From: Bacteroidales bacterium
Lineage (GTDB): Bacteria > Bacteroidota > Bacteroidia > Bacteroidales > UBA932
DNA: 64,000 nucleotides
Direction of reading: 5' to 3'
Assembly (NCBI GenBank): GCA_017626555.1
Contig: JAGAIM010000003.1
Location: forward strand, 62,001 to 126,000
Positions 50,706 to 59,535 of the stretch are shown piece by piece (positions within the stretch are counted from its first letter, which is position 1; each line of letters starts with the position of its first letter). Below the pieces are notes generated by a model. It saw only the letters and a program-made list of their open reading frames with translations. It made no database searches and was not told the DNA's origin. Made by a program: the position numbers and the translations under genes.

Positions 50706-50752
50706 TTCGTTCGGTCGAAATGACAGTCTGTTTCGTTCGGTGAAATGACAGT
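50706..50752. repeat. Two short REP-like units
   Basis: TTCGTTCGGTCGAAATGACA (50706-50725) is repeated 26 bases later as TTCGTTCGGTGAAATGACA (50732-50750). They fill the gap between the two glycosidase genes and resemble the GATGACAG units at 39.2 kb. Confidence 0.7.
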
Positions 50753-52237
50753 TTATTTCAAGGACGGCATATCTTCGCGTGTCATTACGTATGGGCTGGA
50801 CATCACCTGATTCCAATAATCACCGGTATTGAGATTGAAGTTGCCGTCAGACGGGGTCAGAAGGATATTTCCGTTTGAATCCGAATTGCACCATACCATA
50901 AACCAAGACCACTTGTTGCCTGCATCCATACATTTCGCAGGATCAGGAATGTTGCCGCACTCGCTTACGGTCACGAGTTTCTTTCCCTTGGTAAGATCCA
51001 CAAGCGCCTGATACTGACGGGTCTTTGCATCGGTATTGGTCTCATATATGTCCACTCCGAGAATATCCACATATTCATCACCAGGATACCAGTCAAGATA
51101 CTGATCCTCAGCACCTCTGGTCACATCCACGGTCCATACCCAGATGAGGTTATCCAGGCCATATACATTCACAAGTTGGTCATAGAGAAGCCTCCAGAGT
51201 TGCTTGCAAGGCTCGGCACCGTGTCTTCCCCACCAGAACCACGCCCCGTTCGGCCCGTAAAGGTCATAATTGCCCGCAGCCTCGTGAAGAGGACGCCAGA
51301 TCACCGGAATGTTTTCATTTTCAAGAAGTTGGAGATAGCCTGCAACTTCCTCTATATCCTTCATAATGAAGTCATTCTGCCAGGTTCCCGGCTTTACTGC
51401 CTCCCTGATATCAAAGGAAGTCTGGTCGGTGTAGAAGGCATAGCCGTCGAAGTTGTAGTTGTTCACACCATTGTCCCAGTCCGCCTTGCTATTGGGCACA
51501 TTCCAATGCCACATATAGTTCACCAGACCGTTTGCAGCCCACTGCTCTTTCGGTGCGGAAATGTCATTGTAGTTCTGCACCCAACTCCAGTTGTCCGGAG
51601 TCGGAGAGAACTGAAGAAAGAGGAAGTCATAGCCAACAAGTGCCGGGTGTTTGCCTGTATGTTTATAGACTGCATCTATGAAATCATTCTTGTGGGAATG
51701 GCTTGACTGCACGCCGGAAAGGGTCTTCTTTCCGCTCTGCTCGAGCAGGAAGTTATAGACATTCTTAGCCTGCTGGGAGGCATTCGGATTGACAAGGGTC
51801 TTGACAGGATCGAGTTCTGAAGGAACGTATGGCTCGACCTTCTTCATAGTGAAGGTATATCGGATCTCATCGGCCGGATCCTGATATTCCTTGAAGCCAA
51901 GAATCGTACCCTTGGGTATCACAAGAGTATAGGTCTGTCCGTTTTCCTCCAAAGAAGATATGTTCACCGTCACATTTTCATTATAGGCGCTCACCTTGAC
52001 AACGGATGCGCCATTGTCAATGGTAACGTTCGAATGTTGCGAAGAAGGCGACTTGACATTCTGATCAAAGGTGAATATCACGGTCAGTTCCTTGCCGGTG
52101 ACATCTGTCACTCCGTTTTCAGGACTGACCGACAGTATTTCCGGTCCTGCCACAGGTTTCTCCACCACAGGTGGATTCTCAGAACAACCTGCAAGAAGCA
52201 GGATAATAACCAACAACTTAAAAAAATATCTTTTCAT
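50753..52237 (-). CDS. GH26 beta-mannanase lipoprotein with N-terminal Ig-like domain
   Basis: 494 residues. Lipoprotein signal MKRYFFKLLVIILLLAGC; a Big_5/SbsA-type Ig-like domain at about residues 30-130 (ILSVSPENGVTDVTGKELTVIFTFDQNV); GH26 barrel from about 150: KKTLSGVQSSHSHKNDF, acid/base Glu in VIWRPLHEAAGNYDLYG followed by AWFWWG, and nucleophile Glu in LVTVSECGNI. It probably cuts mannan at the cell surface, with the Ig domain as spacer. It differs clearly from the second GH26 (48016). It is preceded by the intruding ATPase gene with only an 8-base gap. Confidence 0.93.
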   Translation of the reverse strand: MKRYFFKLLVIILLLAGCSENPPVVEKPVAGPEILSVSPENGVTDVTGKELTVIFTFDQNVKSPSSQHSNVTIDNGASVVKVSAYNENVTVNISSLEENGQTYTLVIPKGTILGFKEYQDPADEIRYTFTMKKVEPYVPSELDPVKTLVNPNASQQAKNVYNFLLEQSGKKTLSGVQSSHSHKNDFIDAVYKHTGKHPALVGYDFLFLQFSPTPDNWSWVQNYNDISAPKEQWAANGLVNYMWHWNVPNSKADWDNGVNNYNFDGYAFYTDQTSFDIREAVKPGTWQNDFIMKDIEEVAGYLQLLENENIPVIWRPLHEAAGNYDLYGPNGAWFWWGRHGAEPCKQLWRLLYDQLVNVYGLDNLIWVWTVDVTRGAEDQYLDWYPGDEYVDILGVDIYETNTDAKTRQYQALVDLTKGKKLVTVSECGNIPDPAKCMDAGNKWSWFMVWCNSDSNGNILLTPSDGNFNLNTGDYWNQVMSSPYVMTREDMPSLK

Positions 52238-52245
52238 AATCTTTT

Positions 52246-53685
52246 TTAATTCTCTGCAAACAAATCTTTCTGCACCACTACATTCTGAAATATATCACTA
52301 TGTTCATTATGTTTCAGACCATAGGTGGTCACAAGTACCGGATGAATCGGATAGCGGATCTTGCAGTCGCGACGGAACCGCAGAATCTTATTATTGATTT
52401 CTTCCCGATATCTGGCCGTCATTGAGAACTCCTCATCGGTAAACTTCATTTCGCAGACATTTACGATGTGATCCGAGCGGCTTATTATCAGATCTATCTG
52501 TGCTCCTTTCAACGGAGGGGTCTGAGAGTCATCCGGCTTTGCAGTCCAGGCTGCCGCCTTAGTCAGAATTCCGTTGATTCCAAGACTCTTCTCTATCTGG
52601 TTATAATGATACAGACACAATTGTTCAAAAGCATATCCGCTCCAGGCATTATGAACCGGAGTATTTATCTGATATGCCCAGAAAGGCTTTTCCGATGTAC
52701 CGTATTTCTTAATGAACTTGAAATAAAAGAAAGTATAAAAATCCGTCAACTGATACAAAGCCCCTCTCTCATCTTTCCCAAATCCTTGATAACGACGAAT
52801 AAGGTCACAGTTGTCAAGGTCAGATAAGACTTCCGACAGAGCACCACCATCCGACAAAGCAGTAGCCTTTATTATTTCTTCTCGTGAAAGTCCTTTATTC
52901 TTCTTGCTTAAGGCAGTAACTACCTTTATGTATTGCTCACTATTATCAAAAAGGGAAGCATATAGATTTTCAAACTCGCCATCCAGTTTTCCTTTCCGAC
53001 GGAAGAACATCTCATCTATATTCTGTGCGAGACTTTTTCCTCGCTCCAGCATACTTAGATAATAAGGTATTCCGCCCATAATCATATAGCACTCCAGAAT
53101 ATCCTTGTCGGAGATATCCAGTTTCCTGTATTTGAAATATTCTTTTGTCTCATACAGGTTGAACGGACGGACATATATCTTTCTTGTCAGACGGTTATGA
53201 AGTCCCCCTTTATTCCTGATCAGTTTCTTTGTGATCCACGATGTGGCTGAACCGCATACTATGAGAAGAAGATTACTCTGGGTGCATCCCCAATCATTCC
53301 AGAAATGTTCCAGAGCCGGCAAAAGATTGCTCCTTGGTGTATCCATCCAAGGTAGTTCATCAATAAAGACTACCTGACGTCCCTCGGACTTTTTGTTTTC
53401 CAATAGAAATCTGAGACTGGAGAATGCTTCTACCCAGGTGGACGGAACCGGATATGCGGCATTGCCATACTGTGTCAAGGCATCTGCAAAATTCTTCAAC
53501 TGGAGTTTTTTATCCTTTTTGGCAAGGCCTGTTACCTTGAATGTAAAATCATTCTCGTAAAATTCATTCACAAGAAATGTCTTGCCGACTCTACGTCTGC
53601 CATAAACTACAGCGAATTCCGCCACACCGGAACTTGTAATATGTTCCAGTTCAGCAATCTCTTTATTTCTTCCTACTATCTGCAT
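52246..53685 (-). CDS. AAA+ ATPase with C-terminal DUF234 nuclease-like domain
   Basis: 479 residues: N-terminal P-loop ATPase with Walker A VVYGRRRVGKTFLVNEF near residue 27, Walker B QVVFIDELPWMD near residue 106, sensor LLLIVCGSATSW; a winged-helix region around 270-300; and a DUF234-type C-terminal domain with restriction-like nuclease residues (GAQIDLIISRSDHIVNVCEMKFTDEEF, a D-x(n)-ExK pattern). Such proteins are common, patchily distributed in Bacteroidota and of unknown role; they are often listed as mobile or defence-linked ATPases. It has its own promoter and repeats (53706-53797) and interrupts the PUL between the glycan-binding genes and the first GH26, suggesting insertion. Confidence 0.88.
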   Translation of the reverse strand: MQIVGRNKEIAELEHITSSGVAEFAVVYGRRRVGKTFLVNEFYENDFTFKVTGLAKKDKKLQLKNFADALTQYGNAAYPVPSTWVEAFSSLRFLLENKKSEGRQVVFIDELPWMDTPRSNLLPALEHFWNDWGCTQSNLLLIVCGSATSWITKKLIRNKGGLHNRLTRKIYVRPFNLYETKEYFKYRKLDISDKDILECYMIMGGIPYYLSMLERGKSLAQNIDEMFFRRKGKLDGEFENLYASLFDNSEQYIKVVTALSKKNKGLSREEIIKATALSDGGALSEVLSDLDNCDLIRRYQGFGKDERGALYQLTDFYTFFYFKFIKKYGTSEKPFWAYQINTPVHNAWSGYAFEQLCLYHYNQIEKSLGINGILTKAAAWTAKPDDSQTPPLKGAQIDLIISRSDHIVNVCEMKFTDEEFSMTARYREEINNKILRFRRDCKIRYPIHPVLVTTYGLKHNEHSDIFQNVVVQKDLFAEN

Positions 53686-53705
53686 AATACATTTATTTTT
53701 CGCTG

Positions 53706-53797
53706 CAAATATAAGAAATTTTATAGTTAGCGCGACATTTTAAAACTCAAACTCCGCGCTAACCCTAATTTTGCACATAGTTAGCGCGACGTTTTAA
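53706..53797 (-). promoter_or_regulatory. Promoter and GTTAGCGCG repeat sites of the ATPase gene
   Basis: Minus-strand -7 box TATATTTG (53713-53706) lies 20 bases before the ATPase ATG. Upstream are two 21-base direct repeats, 53723-53743 and 53777-53797, both ATAGTTAGCGCGACRTTTTAA, 20 of 21 identical. Between them is an inverted CGCGCTAAC (53755-53763). Three copies of GTTAGCGCG so close to one promoter suggest an operator, perhaps for autoregulation. Confidence 0.65.
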
Positions 53798-53847
53798 TAT
53801 CTTTGGTTCCCAAAGAGGCGGTCAGGCCTCCCTGGGAAAATATATCA

Positions 53848-56364
53848 CTATTTAAGTGAAAGTCTGAAATTATCAATCTTGGCTCCTACCGGAAGCAATG
53901 CTCCAGAACCTTCGATTGCAAGTCCCTGAGAGCCTGATGACATATCAAGAGTTGCAGGAACATTAGCGCTTGAATAGTCAATGGTGATAGTTGCCCATTT
54001 ATCCTTTCCTACGATTTCCTGGTTAGAAATGTTTCCTATCCAGTACCAAGTATCACAGAAGACAACCTGTGCAACAATCGAATCCGCAGCAATTACGCTT
54101 CCTGCTGGAACCCAGATGTCAAACTTGACATTATACTTGCTTGAATCCTCAACGTAAGGTGCAAGTTGACCTGCGCTCTGGTGATTACAGTTGATAAGCC
54201 AACCTGATCCCTCGCTTGTAATTTCAATATAACCATTGTCTCCATCCATCTTTCCTGTAGCATATCCTGACCAACTGTTATCCCAGTATGCATTATGCTC
54301 ACCGTGCTGGTCGAAGTCATTGATCATAATATCTGAAACGAATACAGGATCAGAGTCTCCGTTTTCATAAGTGAAGTAAACCTTGGTAATCGTGATGAAG
54401 TGACCACCGAAAGCGACACCTGCCTCAGCAAAGAGTTGCAGATCTGCATCACTCAATACAAGGCTTGCGTGAGTTGTGCCAGGATTGAACTGCATAACAT
54501 CGCCACCGAATGTATCAATCACGCTCTGTACACCTTCCCAATTCTTCATATCCATAGGCTTGACCTGATACCAAGGCTCTGTAGTACTTTCATTTATGAC
54601 AAATTCAAGATGCATTTCGGCACCGTATGGAATCTTCGCAAACTTATCTGCTGATACTGTAAGGTTAGATGACCAACTTCCGAGATCGTGTTCTCCCTCG
54701 AAAAGAACAACGGTAGTCATTGCACCCTTCACATCGATTGAAGATGCACAAGTCTCTTCTTCACCTGTAGTCAGGACAAACTTCATATTGTAAGAACCTG
54801 TCTCAACAGCAGCAGGAATTACGAATACCATCTCGTCATCCGCTCTCTTGCTGTAGCCTGTAACCTTCACTTCACCGAAGTAGATAGCCTCGATCATATT
54901 GAAGTTTGCTCCTGTCATTGTTATCTCGTCACCGATTCTTGCTTCAGATGGCAATGAAGAAACCACCACGAATGAATCATAAGTCACGGTCAATTCACCA
55001 GCAGCGACTTTCACACCGTTTTCACAAGCAAGTTCTACAGGACCTGTAGCAGAAGTTCCTACTGTAGCGACTGTTATCTTACCAGATTCTGCATCATACT
55101 CGTACTCCATTTTCACTCCCTTGAGAGTAACTGAAGTCACAAGATCCAGGTCAGTTCCCTCAATTGCAAATTTCTCACCTGCAACCAATTCAGTTACGCT
55201 GAGACCTTTAACAACAGGCTTCACAAGTTCGATAGCCTCAGTCTCTACGCTCTTGCCGTTTGCAAGAGAGAGGACAACTGTACCGTCAACAGCAGCAGCA
55301 GGAATTGTGAAAGTGATCTTATTGTCGGCAAATGCATACTCAAGTGCTGTACCTGCGAGAGCAGCGCCAGTAACCAGATCTAGATCCTTACCTGTAACGA
55401 CAGCCTTAAGACCAGCCTTGTAGCGGCTCTCGGCAGCGATTGCAACATTTGTAGGAATGACTGTAGTATAGGCTCCAGCCTTGAACTCCTTGCCTGCGTA
55501 TGAAGTGAGAATAACCTCACCCTCAGCCACGGTTGCAGGAAGAATGACCTTCACTGACTTGTTATCCTCAGCAAGAGCGAAATCAACCTGAGTGTCAGAT
55601 TCTCCAACTCTGAAAGCAGCCTTCTGGATCATATCAAGATATGAACCCTGAATTGTAATCTCAGCACCAGCCTTGAGCATACCTCTGTCTGCAGTCTTTA
55701 CTGAAGGATCACCGATAACAAGTTCAGTCTTTGAAGGAACATTGTTAGGGATGAGACCGTCAGGGTTGTTGTTCTCGTCAACATCACCGATGGTCACAGG
55801 ACCAGTCACAGCGTTTGAAGGCACGATGAACTTAAGTTCACGACGGCTCTTCGCAGTAATCTGCTCGCCTGTCACATACACGCCGTTGTTGAGAACGATC
55901 TGCTGTACATTATAAAGATAGTCACCCTTTACTGTGATCTCGTCACCTGGCATTGCCGTAGCCGGAGAGAATGAATCAAGAACGATACCTTCAGTAAATG
56001 AAAGTTCTGTCTTGCTCTTATAAGTATTGCCAGACTTGTCTATCAATACTACAGGGCCTGTTACTGAAGCATCCTCTGCTCCTGCTGCAGGAGTCACCAC
56101 GCGGATCTCACTTACTCTGCCAGTAGATATCACTTCTATTTCAGTGATTGGCTCTGCGCCCGGAATCTGCACCTCGACAATCTTGTCGAGATTACTTCCA
56201 ATAATGCGAAGTTCTGCTCCGCGAACCACAGGGTTCGGAGCAAATGCACTCAATACCACAGCATCATCAGATAACTGATCTGTTGACAGTTCTTCTGTAC
56301 AACCGGTCAGTCCGACAAGACTGGAAATGGCAAACAGTGCCGCAAGTTTAAATATCTTTTTCAT
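53848..56364 (-). CDS. Surface glycan-binding lipoprotein with six IPT/TIG-like repeats
   Basis: About 838 residues. Lipoprotein signal MKKIFKLAALFAISSLVGLTGC. Six IPT/TIG-like Ig repeats of about 85 residues follow (each opening like LSAFAPNPVVRGAELRIIGSNLD, LDSFSPATAMPGDEITVKGDYL or VSSLPSEARIGDEITMTGANF). Two C-terminal beta-sandwich modules (about 570-700 and 700-838) are rich in surface Trp (LGSWSSN, NAYWDNSWSG, DTWYWIGN) and probably bind the glycan. It takes the SusE/F (SGBP) position of the PUL. ATG 56364 or 56367 gives the tightest signal peptide; ATG 56376 is possible. The number of repeats makes it unusually long for an SGBP. Confidence 0.85.
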   Translation of the reverse strand: MKKIFKLAALFAISSLVGLTGCTEELSTDQLSDDAVVLSAFAPNPVVRGAELRIIGSNLDKIVEVQIPGAEPITEIEVISTGRVSEIRVVTPAAGAEDASVTGPVVLIDKSGNTYKSKTELSFTEGIVLDSFSPATAMPGDEITVKGDYLYNVQQIVLNNGVYVTGEQITAKSRRELKFIVPSNAVTGPVTIGDVDENNNPDGLIPNNVPSKTELVIGDPSVKTADRGMLKAGAEITIQGSYLDMIQKAAFRVGESDTQVDFALAEDNKSVKVILPATVAEGEVILTSYAGKEFKAGAYTTVIPTNVAIAAESRYKAGLKAVVTGKDLDLVTGAALAGTALEYAFADNKITFTIPAAAVDGTVVLSLANGKSVETEAIELVKPVVKGLSVTELVAGEKFAIEGTDLDLVTSVTLKGVKMEYEYDAESGKITVATVGTSATGPVELACENGVKVAAGELTVTYDSFVVVSSLPSEARIGDEITMTGANFNMIEAIYFGEVKVTGYSKRADDEMVFVIPAAVETGSYNMKFVLTTGEEETCASSIDVKGAMTTVVLFEGEHDLGSWSSNLTVSADKFAKIPYGAEMHLEFVINESTTEPWYQVKPMDMKNWEGVQSVIDTFGGDVMQFNPGTTHASLVLSDADLQLFAEAGVAFGGHFITITKVYFTYENGDSDPVFVSDIMINDFDQHGEHNAYWDNSWSGYATGKMDGDNGYIEITSEGSGWLINCNHQSAGQLAPYVEDSSKYNVKFDIWVPAGSVIAADSIVAQVVFCDTWYWIGNISNQEIVGKDKWATITIDYSSANVPATLDMSSGSQGLAIEGSGALLPVGAKIDNFRLSLK

Positions 56365-56381
56365 CATTGTTTCCATTTAAA

Positions 56382-57710
56382 TTATTTAACAGGAACCGCA
56401 CGGATGTTGTCGATCTTGATGACAGGAGCACATTCCTTACCGGCAATACCACCGCCTACGACAAACATTGTCAAGCTTGCGAAGTCGTATTCTGAAGACA
56501 ACTGCTTTGTTGCTCCGTTACCATCTTTGTTGAATGTGAATTCCGAAACAGGAACAGTTACTGTCACCCACTTTCCACCTGTGTCATAAGAGCCAGTAGC
56601 AGCCCAAGGACGATACATTGCACGTCCCCAGTCTCCAAGGCCATTATCACCGTTGAATGCTCCTGCATTCGCCTTTCCGACTGTGTCATATCCTTCAACA
56701 GGTTCACCGGAAACAGTCACCTGGCTGATAGGCTGGAAGGCTATCTGCATTGCTCCTGCCATCCAAGGATTAGACGCAGGGATGCACATTTCGAACTTAA
56801 GAGCCATATTCGCATAATCCGAGAAGTCCACGATATTATACAACGCGATTCCTGGACCGGAAGTTATGTTCTGAGGATTTGACCAAGTACCGCACCAATA
56901 TTCGAACGCATACAGAGCATCATTCCAATCTGCAGTGGCATTAAGCACTGTACTTCCGTCACCCAACTGGAGATAGTTGCCATCAATTGCAGTATCATCT
57001 GTCTTGATTTCACGTTTATGCCAGCAGTTATCGACGTTAGTAGCCAAAGCAGCATCTCCGTCATCATCGAAGTCGAAGAGCATTCCGCTTGGATCCATAT
57101 ATGAGAACGGAGAACGTGCCAGACCTGACTCAGTCTCGATCTTGATCCTACCAGGTTTTGCGTCAGCAGGAATGGTGAAAGTAGCCTCAGTCATTGAAAC
57201 ACTCTTGAATGAGGTAACCTCAACACCGGCACCATCCTCAAATGTCAGGGTCATAGGCTCGGCAAAATAATTACCATATACGGTAACATCTGTACCAGGC
57301 TTCTGGTATTCGCAAGACATTGACTTGATCTGAGGAGCAGGCATCATCACCTTGAAGTCAACGGTCACTGTATCCTTGTTCTTAGTAATCATATAAACCT
57401 TATCTGTCTTGACCTGAGGGATCTTGCCCGGAACGGCTGCAATAAGAGTATTGGCAGTCATATAACTGGTATTGAGAACTGCAGGATGCTCATTGAAGTA
57501 GAGTTCACGCACGCTGCAGAGATTCTCACCGACAAAGCATACGATCTCTCCCATATATGCCTGCTCTATAAGCACCTCACGGTCTGCGTACCTTACAAAA
57601 TCTACCGAAGGCACTCCATCCGCAAGCACGAATGCATCAGGGTAATCCTCGCAGGAAGCGAATCCCAATGCAGCAGCAAACAGTATTATGCTTTTGATAT
57701 ATCGTTTCAT
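56382..57710 (-). CDS. Surface glycan-binding protein (SGBP-B-like)
   Basis: 442 residues. Lipoprotein signal MKRYIKSIILFAAALGFASC. Two IPT/TIG-like Ig domains (about 30-125 and 125-215, with IKSMSCEYQKPGTDVTVYGNYF), then a C-terminal glycan-binding domain from GMLFDFDDDGD to KIDNIRAVPVK with exposed aromatics (FEYWCGTWSNP, DWGRAMYRPWA). This is the architecture of SGBP-B proteins that follow SusD. It would hold mannan chains near the SusCD pore. It lies 12 bases after susD. Confidence 0.88.
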   Translation of the reverse strand: MKRYIKSIILFAAALGFASCEDYPDAFVLADGVPSVDFVRYADREVLIEQAYMGEIVCFVGENLCSVRELYFNEHPAVLNTSYMTANTLIAAVPGKIPQVKTDKVYMITKNKDTVTVDFKVMMPAPQIKSMSCEYQKPGTDVTVYGNYFAEPMTLTFEDGAGVEVTSFKSVSMTEATFTIPADAKPGRIKIETESGLARSPFSYMDPSGMLFDFDDDGDAALATNVDNCWHKREIKTDDTAIDGNYLQLGDGSTVLNATADWNDALYAFEYWCGTWSNPQNITSGPGIALYNIVDFSDYANMALKFEMCIPASNPWMAGAMQIAFQPISQVTVSGEPVEGYDTVGKANAGAFNGDNGLGDWGRAMYRPWAATGSYDTGGKWVTVTVPVSEFTFNKDGNGATKQLSSEYDFASLTMFVVGGGIAGKECAPVIKIDNIRAVPVK

Positions 57711-57722
57711 ATATTCTTGTCA

Positions 57723-59516
57723 TTAAAAGTTATAAACATAAGTTGCGCGTACATCCACTTCCTGAGCCGGCTCAAGCAGATGAGGATTGAATACCACATC
57801 CTCTGTCGGGAACGGAAGTGTGAAGATTGTCTCGTTGATGTTTGGAAGCGGCACGGTAGTGTCATACTTACAATCACCAAGTTCCCATACTGCATTGTCT
57901 TTATTGAATGCTTTAAGGTCAGATGGTGGTGAATCAATTGTTCCGCCACATCCTGTGTACCAGTAATTCTTGGCCACATCATTATAACCGCCGATAGCGT
58001 TTCTCTGCTGAGCCTTGAGTTCTGTAATCACAGCAGGCATATCATAATATGATCTGCGTACGAAGTCATACCAACGGTCACCTTCTCCAGCAAGTTCGAG
58101 ACGACGCTCTTTCCAGATGTCTTCGAATGTAACTGCTGTCAGAGCGTCAGCACCTGCGCGCTCACGCACTGCGTTAGTATAAGTGAGAGCCTTTCCAGCA
58201 TCTCCTGCAAGCACATTCGCCTCTGCACAAACGAGATATACATCTGAAATACGGAGAAGAGGAGTAGGAAGAGTATAAGCCATTCTCTTTGACTCATATC
58301 CTACTGCATCCGCGTGGTCAAATTTGTTTCCATAGAGGTGCTTTACATTCTGACTGCCGCAAGGACCGTTGAATGCTCCGTTTGTTCCCCATTCTGCATA
58401 TTCCGCATCTTCGCTATAGAAGAAATACAGAGGGTCGAATCCGCCCTTTGCAGTCCAGAAATACTCATAATGGTCACCGGCCATCATAAGAGTTGCCTTG
58501 CGGCGGCTGTCTTTCTCTCCTTCGCGTGTCTTAGGATCGGCAAGAGGATCAGCGCCGAAAGCCAGGGCAAGGTCGTATGAAGGACCGCCCCAGTCTCCCC
58601 ACATATCTTCGAAACCGCTGAATCCCTTGAGACCAAGGTCTGACTGAAGAGTGTTCTGGGCTGTCCAAGTGCCATCCTTTGCCTGCCACATCCAAGCAAG
58701 GAGATGCTCTCCGGTCTGGTTGTAAAGTTCAGGATTCATTCGGAAAATGTCAGAATACTTAGGAGTAAGAGTTCGGCCAGAGTTCAAGATGACATCCTCT
58801 GCAAGTTCTGCTGCCTTCTTCAGGTCATCATTATTCAATGTTCCGGAAACACCTGCCTTGGTAAGATATACCTTGGCAAGAAGGCCTTCTGCTGCATAGT
58901 AGTCGATGCGTCCGTTCCAGCCCGATGTCTGCTTTGGAAGAAGTTCCAATGCCTTTTCAAGAGTCATAATGATGTATTCGTAAACTCCTGCTCTGGTCAC
59001 CTTATAGAGATCATTATAAGTGCCGGAATCGAGGGTTTCCTTATTGTCGTGCACAATAGGGACTTCACCGAAAGTTCTTACCATATAGAAATAAGCCATT
59101 GCCTTCCAGGTAAGAGCCTCACCAATCGCTTTGTTCTTCGCTGCCTGTGAAGGGCCTTCAGAAGCAGCGATGTTGTTGATCATAGTGTTGGCCTGTGCGT
59201 TCACGGCCCAAAGAGAATAGGACATATTCATCAGATCCTCATCTGAACCGTTTGTTGTGAATGTAAGATATGGAGAAGATCCCCAGTACATATTTCCTGA
59301 CATAACCTCACCTATCTTGATGAAGGCACGCTGGAAATCATACCAAGGAGAATTGTAGAGGGAGTTTATACCCATCTCCACCTGCTCATCGGTTGTATAG
59401 AAAATGGAAGTATTGTATCCATCCTCGACAGGGCGGTGAAGGAAGTCGGCACAAGAGACGGTACCCAGAGCGAGAACTCCTAACAACGCACCTTTAATTA
59501 TATTTCTTAGTTTCAT
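57723..59516 (-). CDS. SusD-family nutrient-binding lipoprotein
   Basis: 597 residues. Lipoprotein signal MKLRNIIKGALLGVLALGTVSC, then ADFLHRPVEDGYNTSIFYTTDEQVEMGINSLYNS, the SusD N-terminal block. TPR-like helices follow (AIGEALTWKAMAYFYMVRTFGEVPIV; AEGLLAKVYLTKAG) and the C-terminal RISDVYLVCAEANVLAG and IWKERRLELAGEGDRWYDFVR. SusD caps the SusC channel at the outer surface. It pairs with the susC immediately upstream (19-base gap). Confidence 0.97.
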   Translation of the reverse strand: MKLRNIIKGALLGVLALGTVSCADFLHRPVEDGYNTSIFYTTDEQVEMGINSLYNSPWYDFQRAFIKIGEVMSGNMYWGSSPYLTFTTNGSDEDLMNMSYSLWAVNAQANTMINNIAASEGPSQAAKNKAIGEALTWKAMAYFYMVRTFGEVPIVHDNKETLDSGTYNDLYKVTRAGVYEYIIMTLEKALELLPKQTSGWNGRIDYYAAEGLLAKVYLTKAGVSGTLNNDDLKKAAELAEDVILNSGRTLTPKYSDIFRMNPELYNQTGEHLLAWMWQAKDGTWTAQNTLQSDLGLKGFSGFEDMWGDWGGPSYDLALAFGADPLADPKTREGEKDSRRKATLMMAGDHYEYFWTAKGGFDPLYFFYSEDAEYAEWGTNGAFNGPCGSQNVKHLYGNKFDHADAVGYESKRMAYTLPTPLLRISDVYLVCAEANVLAGDAGKALTYTNAVRERAGADALTAVTFEDIWKERRLELAGEGDRWYDFVRRSYYDMPAVITELKAQQRNAIGGYNDVAKNYWYTGCGGTIDSPPSDLKAFNKDNAVWELGDCKYDTTVPLPNINETIFTLPFPTEDVVFNPHLLEPAQEVDVRATYVYNF

Positions 59517-59535
59517 ATTCTTCTTTCTTTAGGGA

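Noticed and set aside
52246-53685. Insertion sequence or transposase inside the PUL
   Set aside because: The protein is an AAA+ ATPase with a DUF234 domain. No terminal inverted repeats or target duplication were found at the borders.
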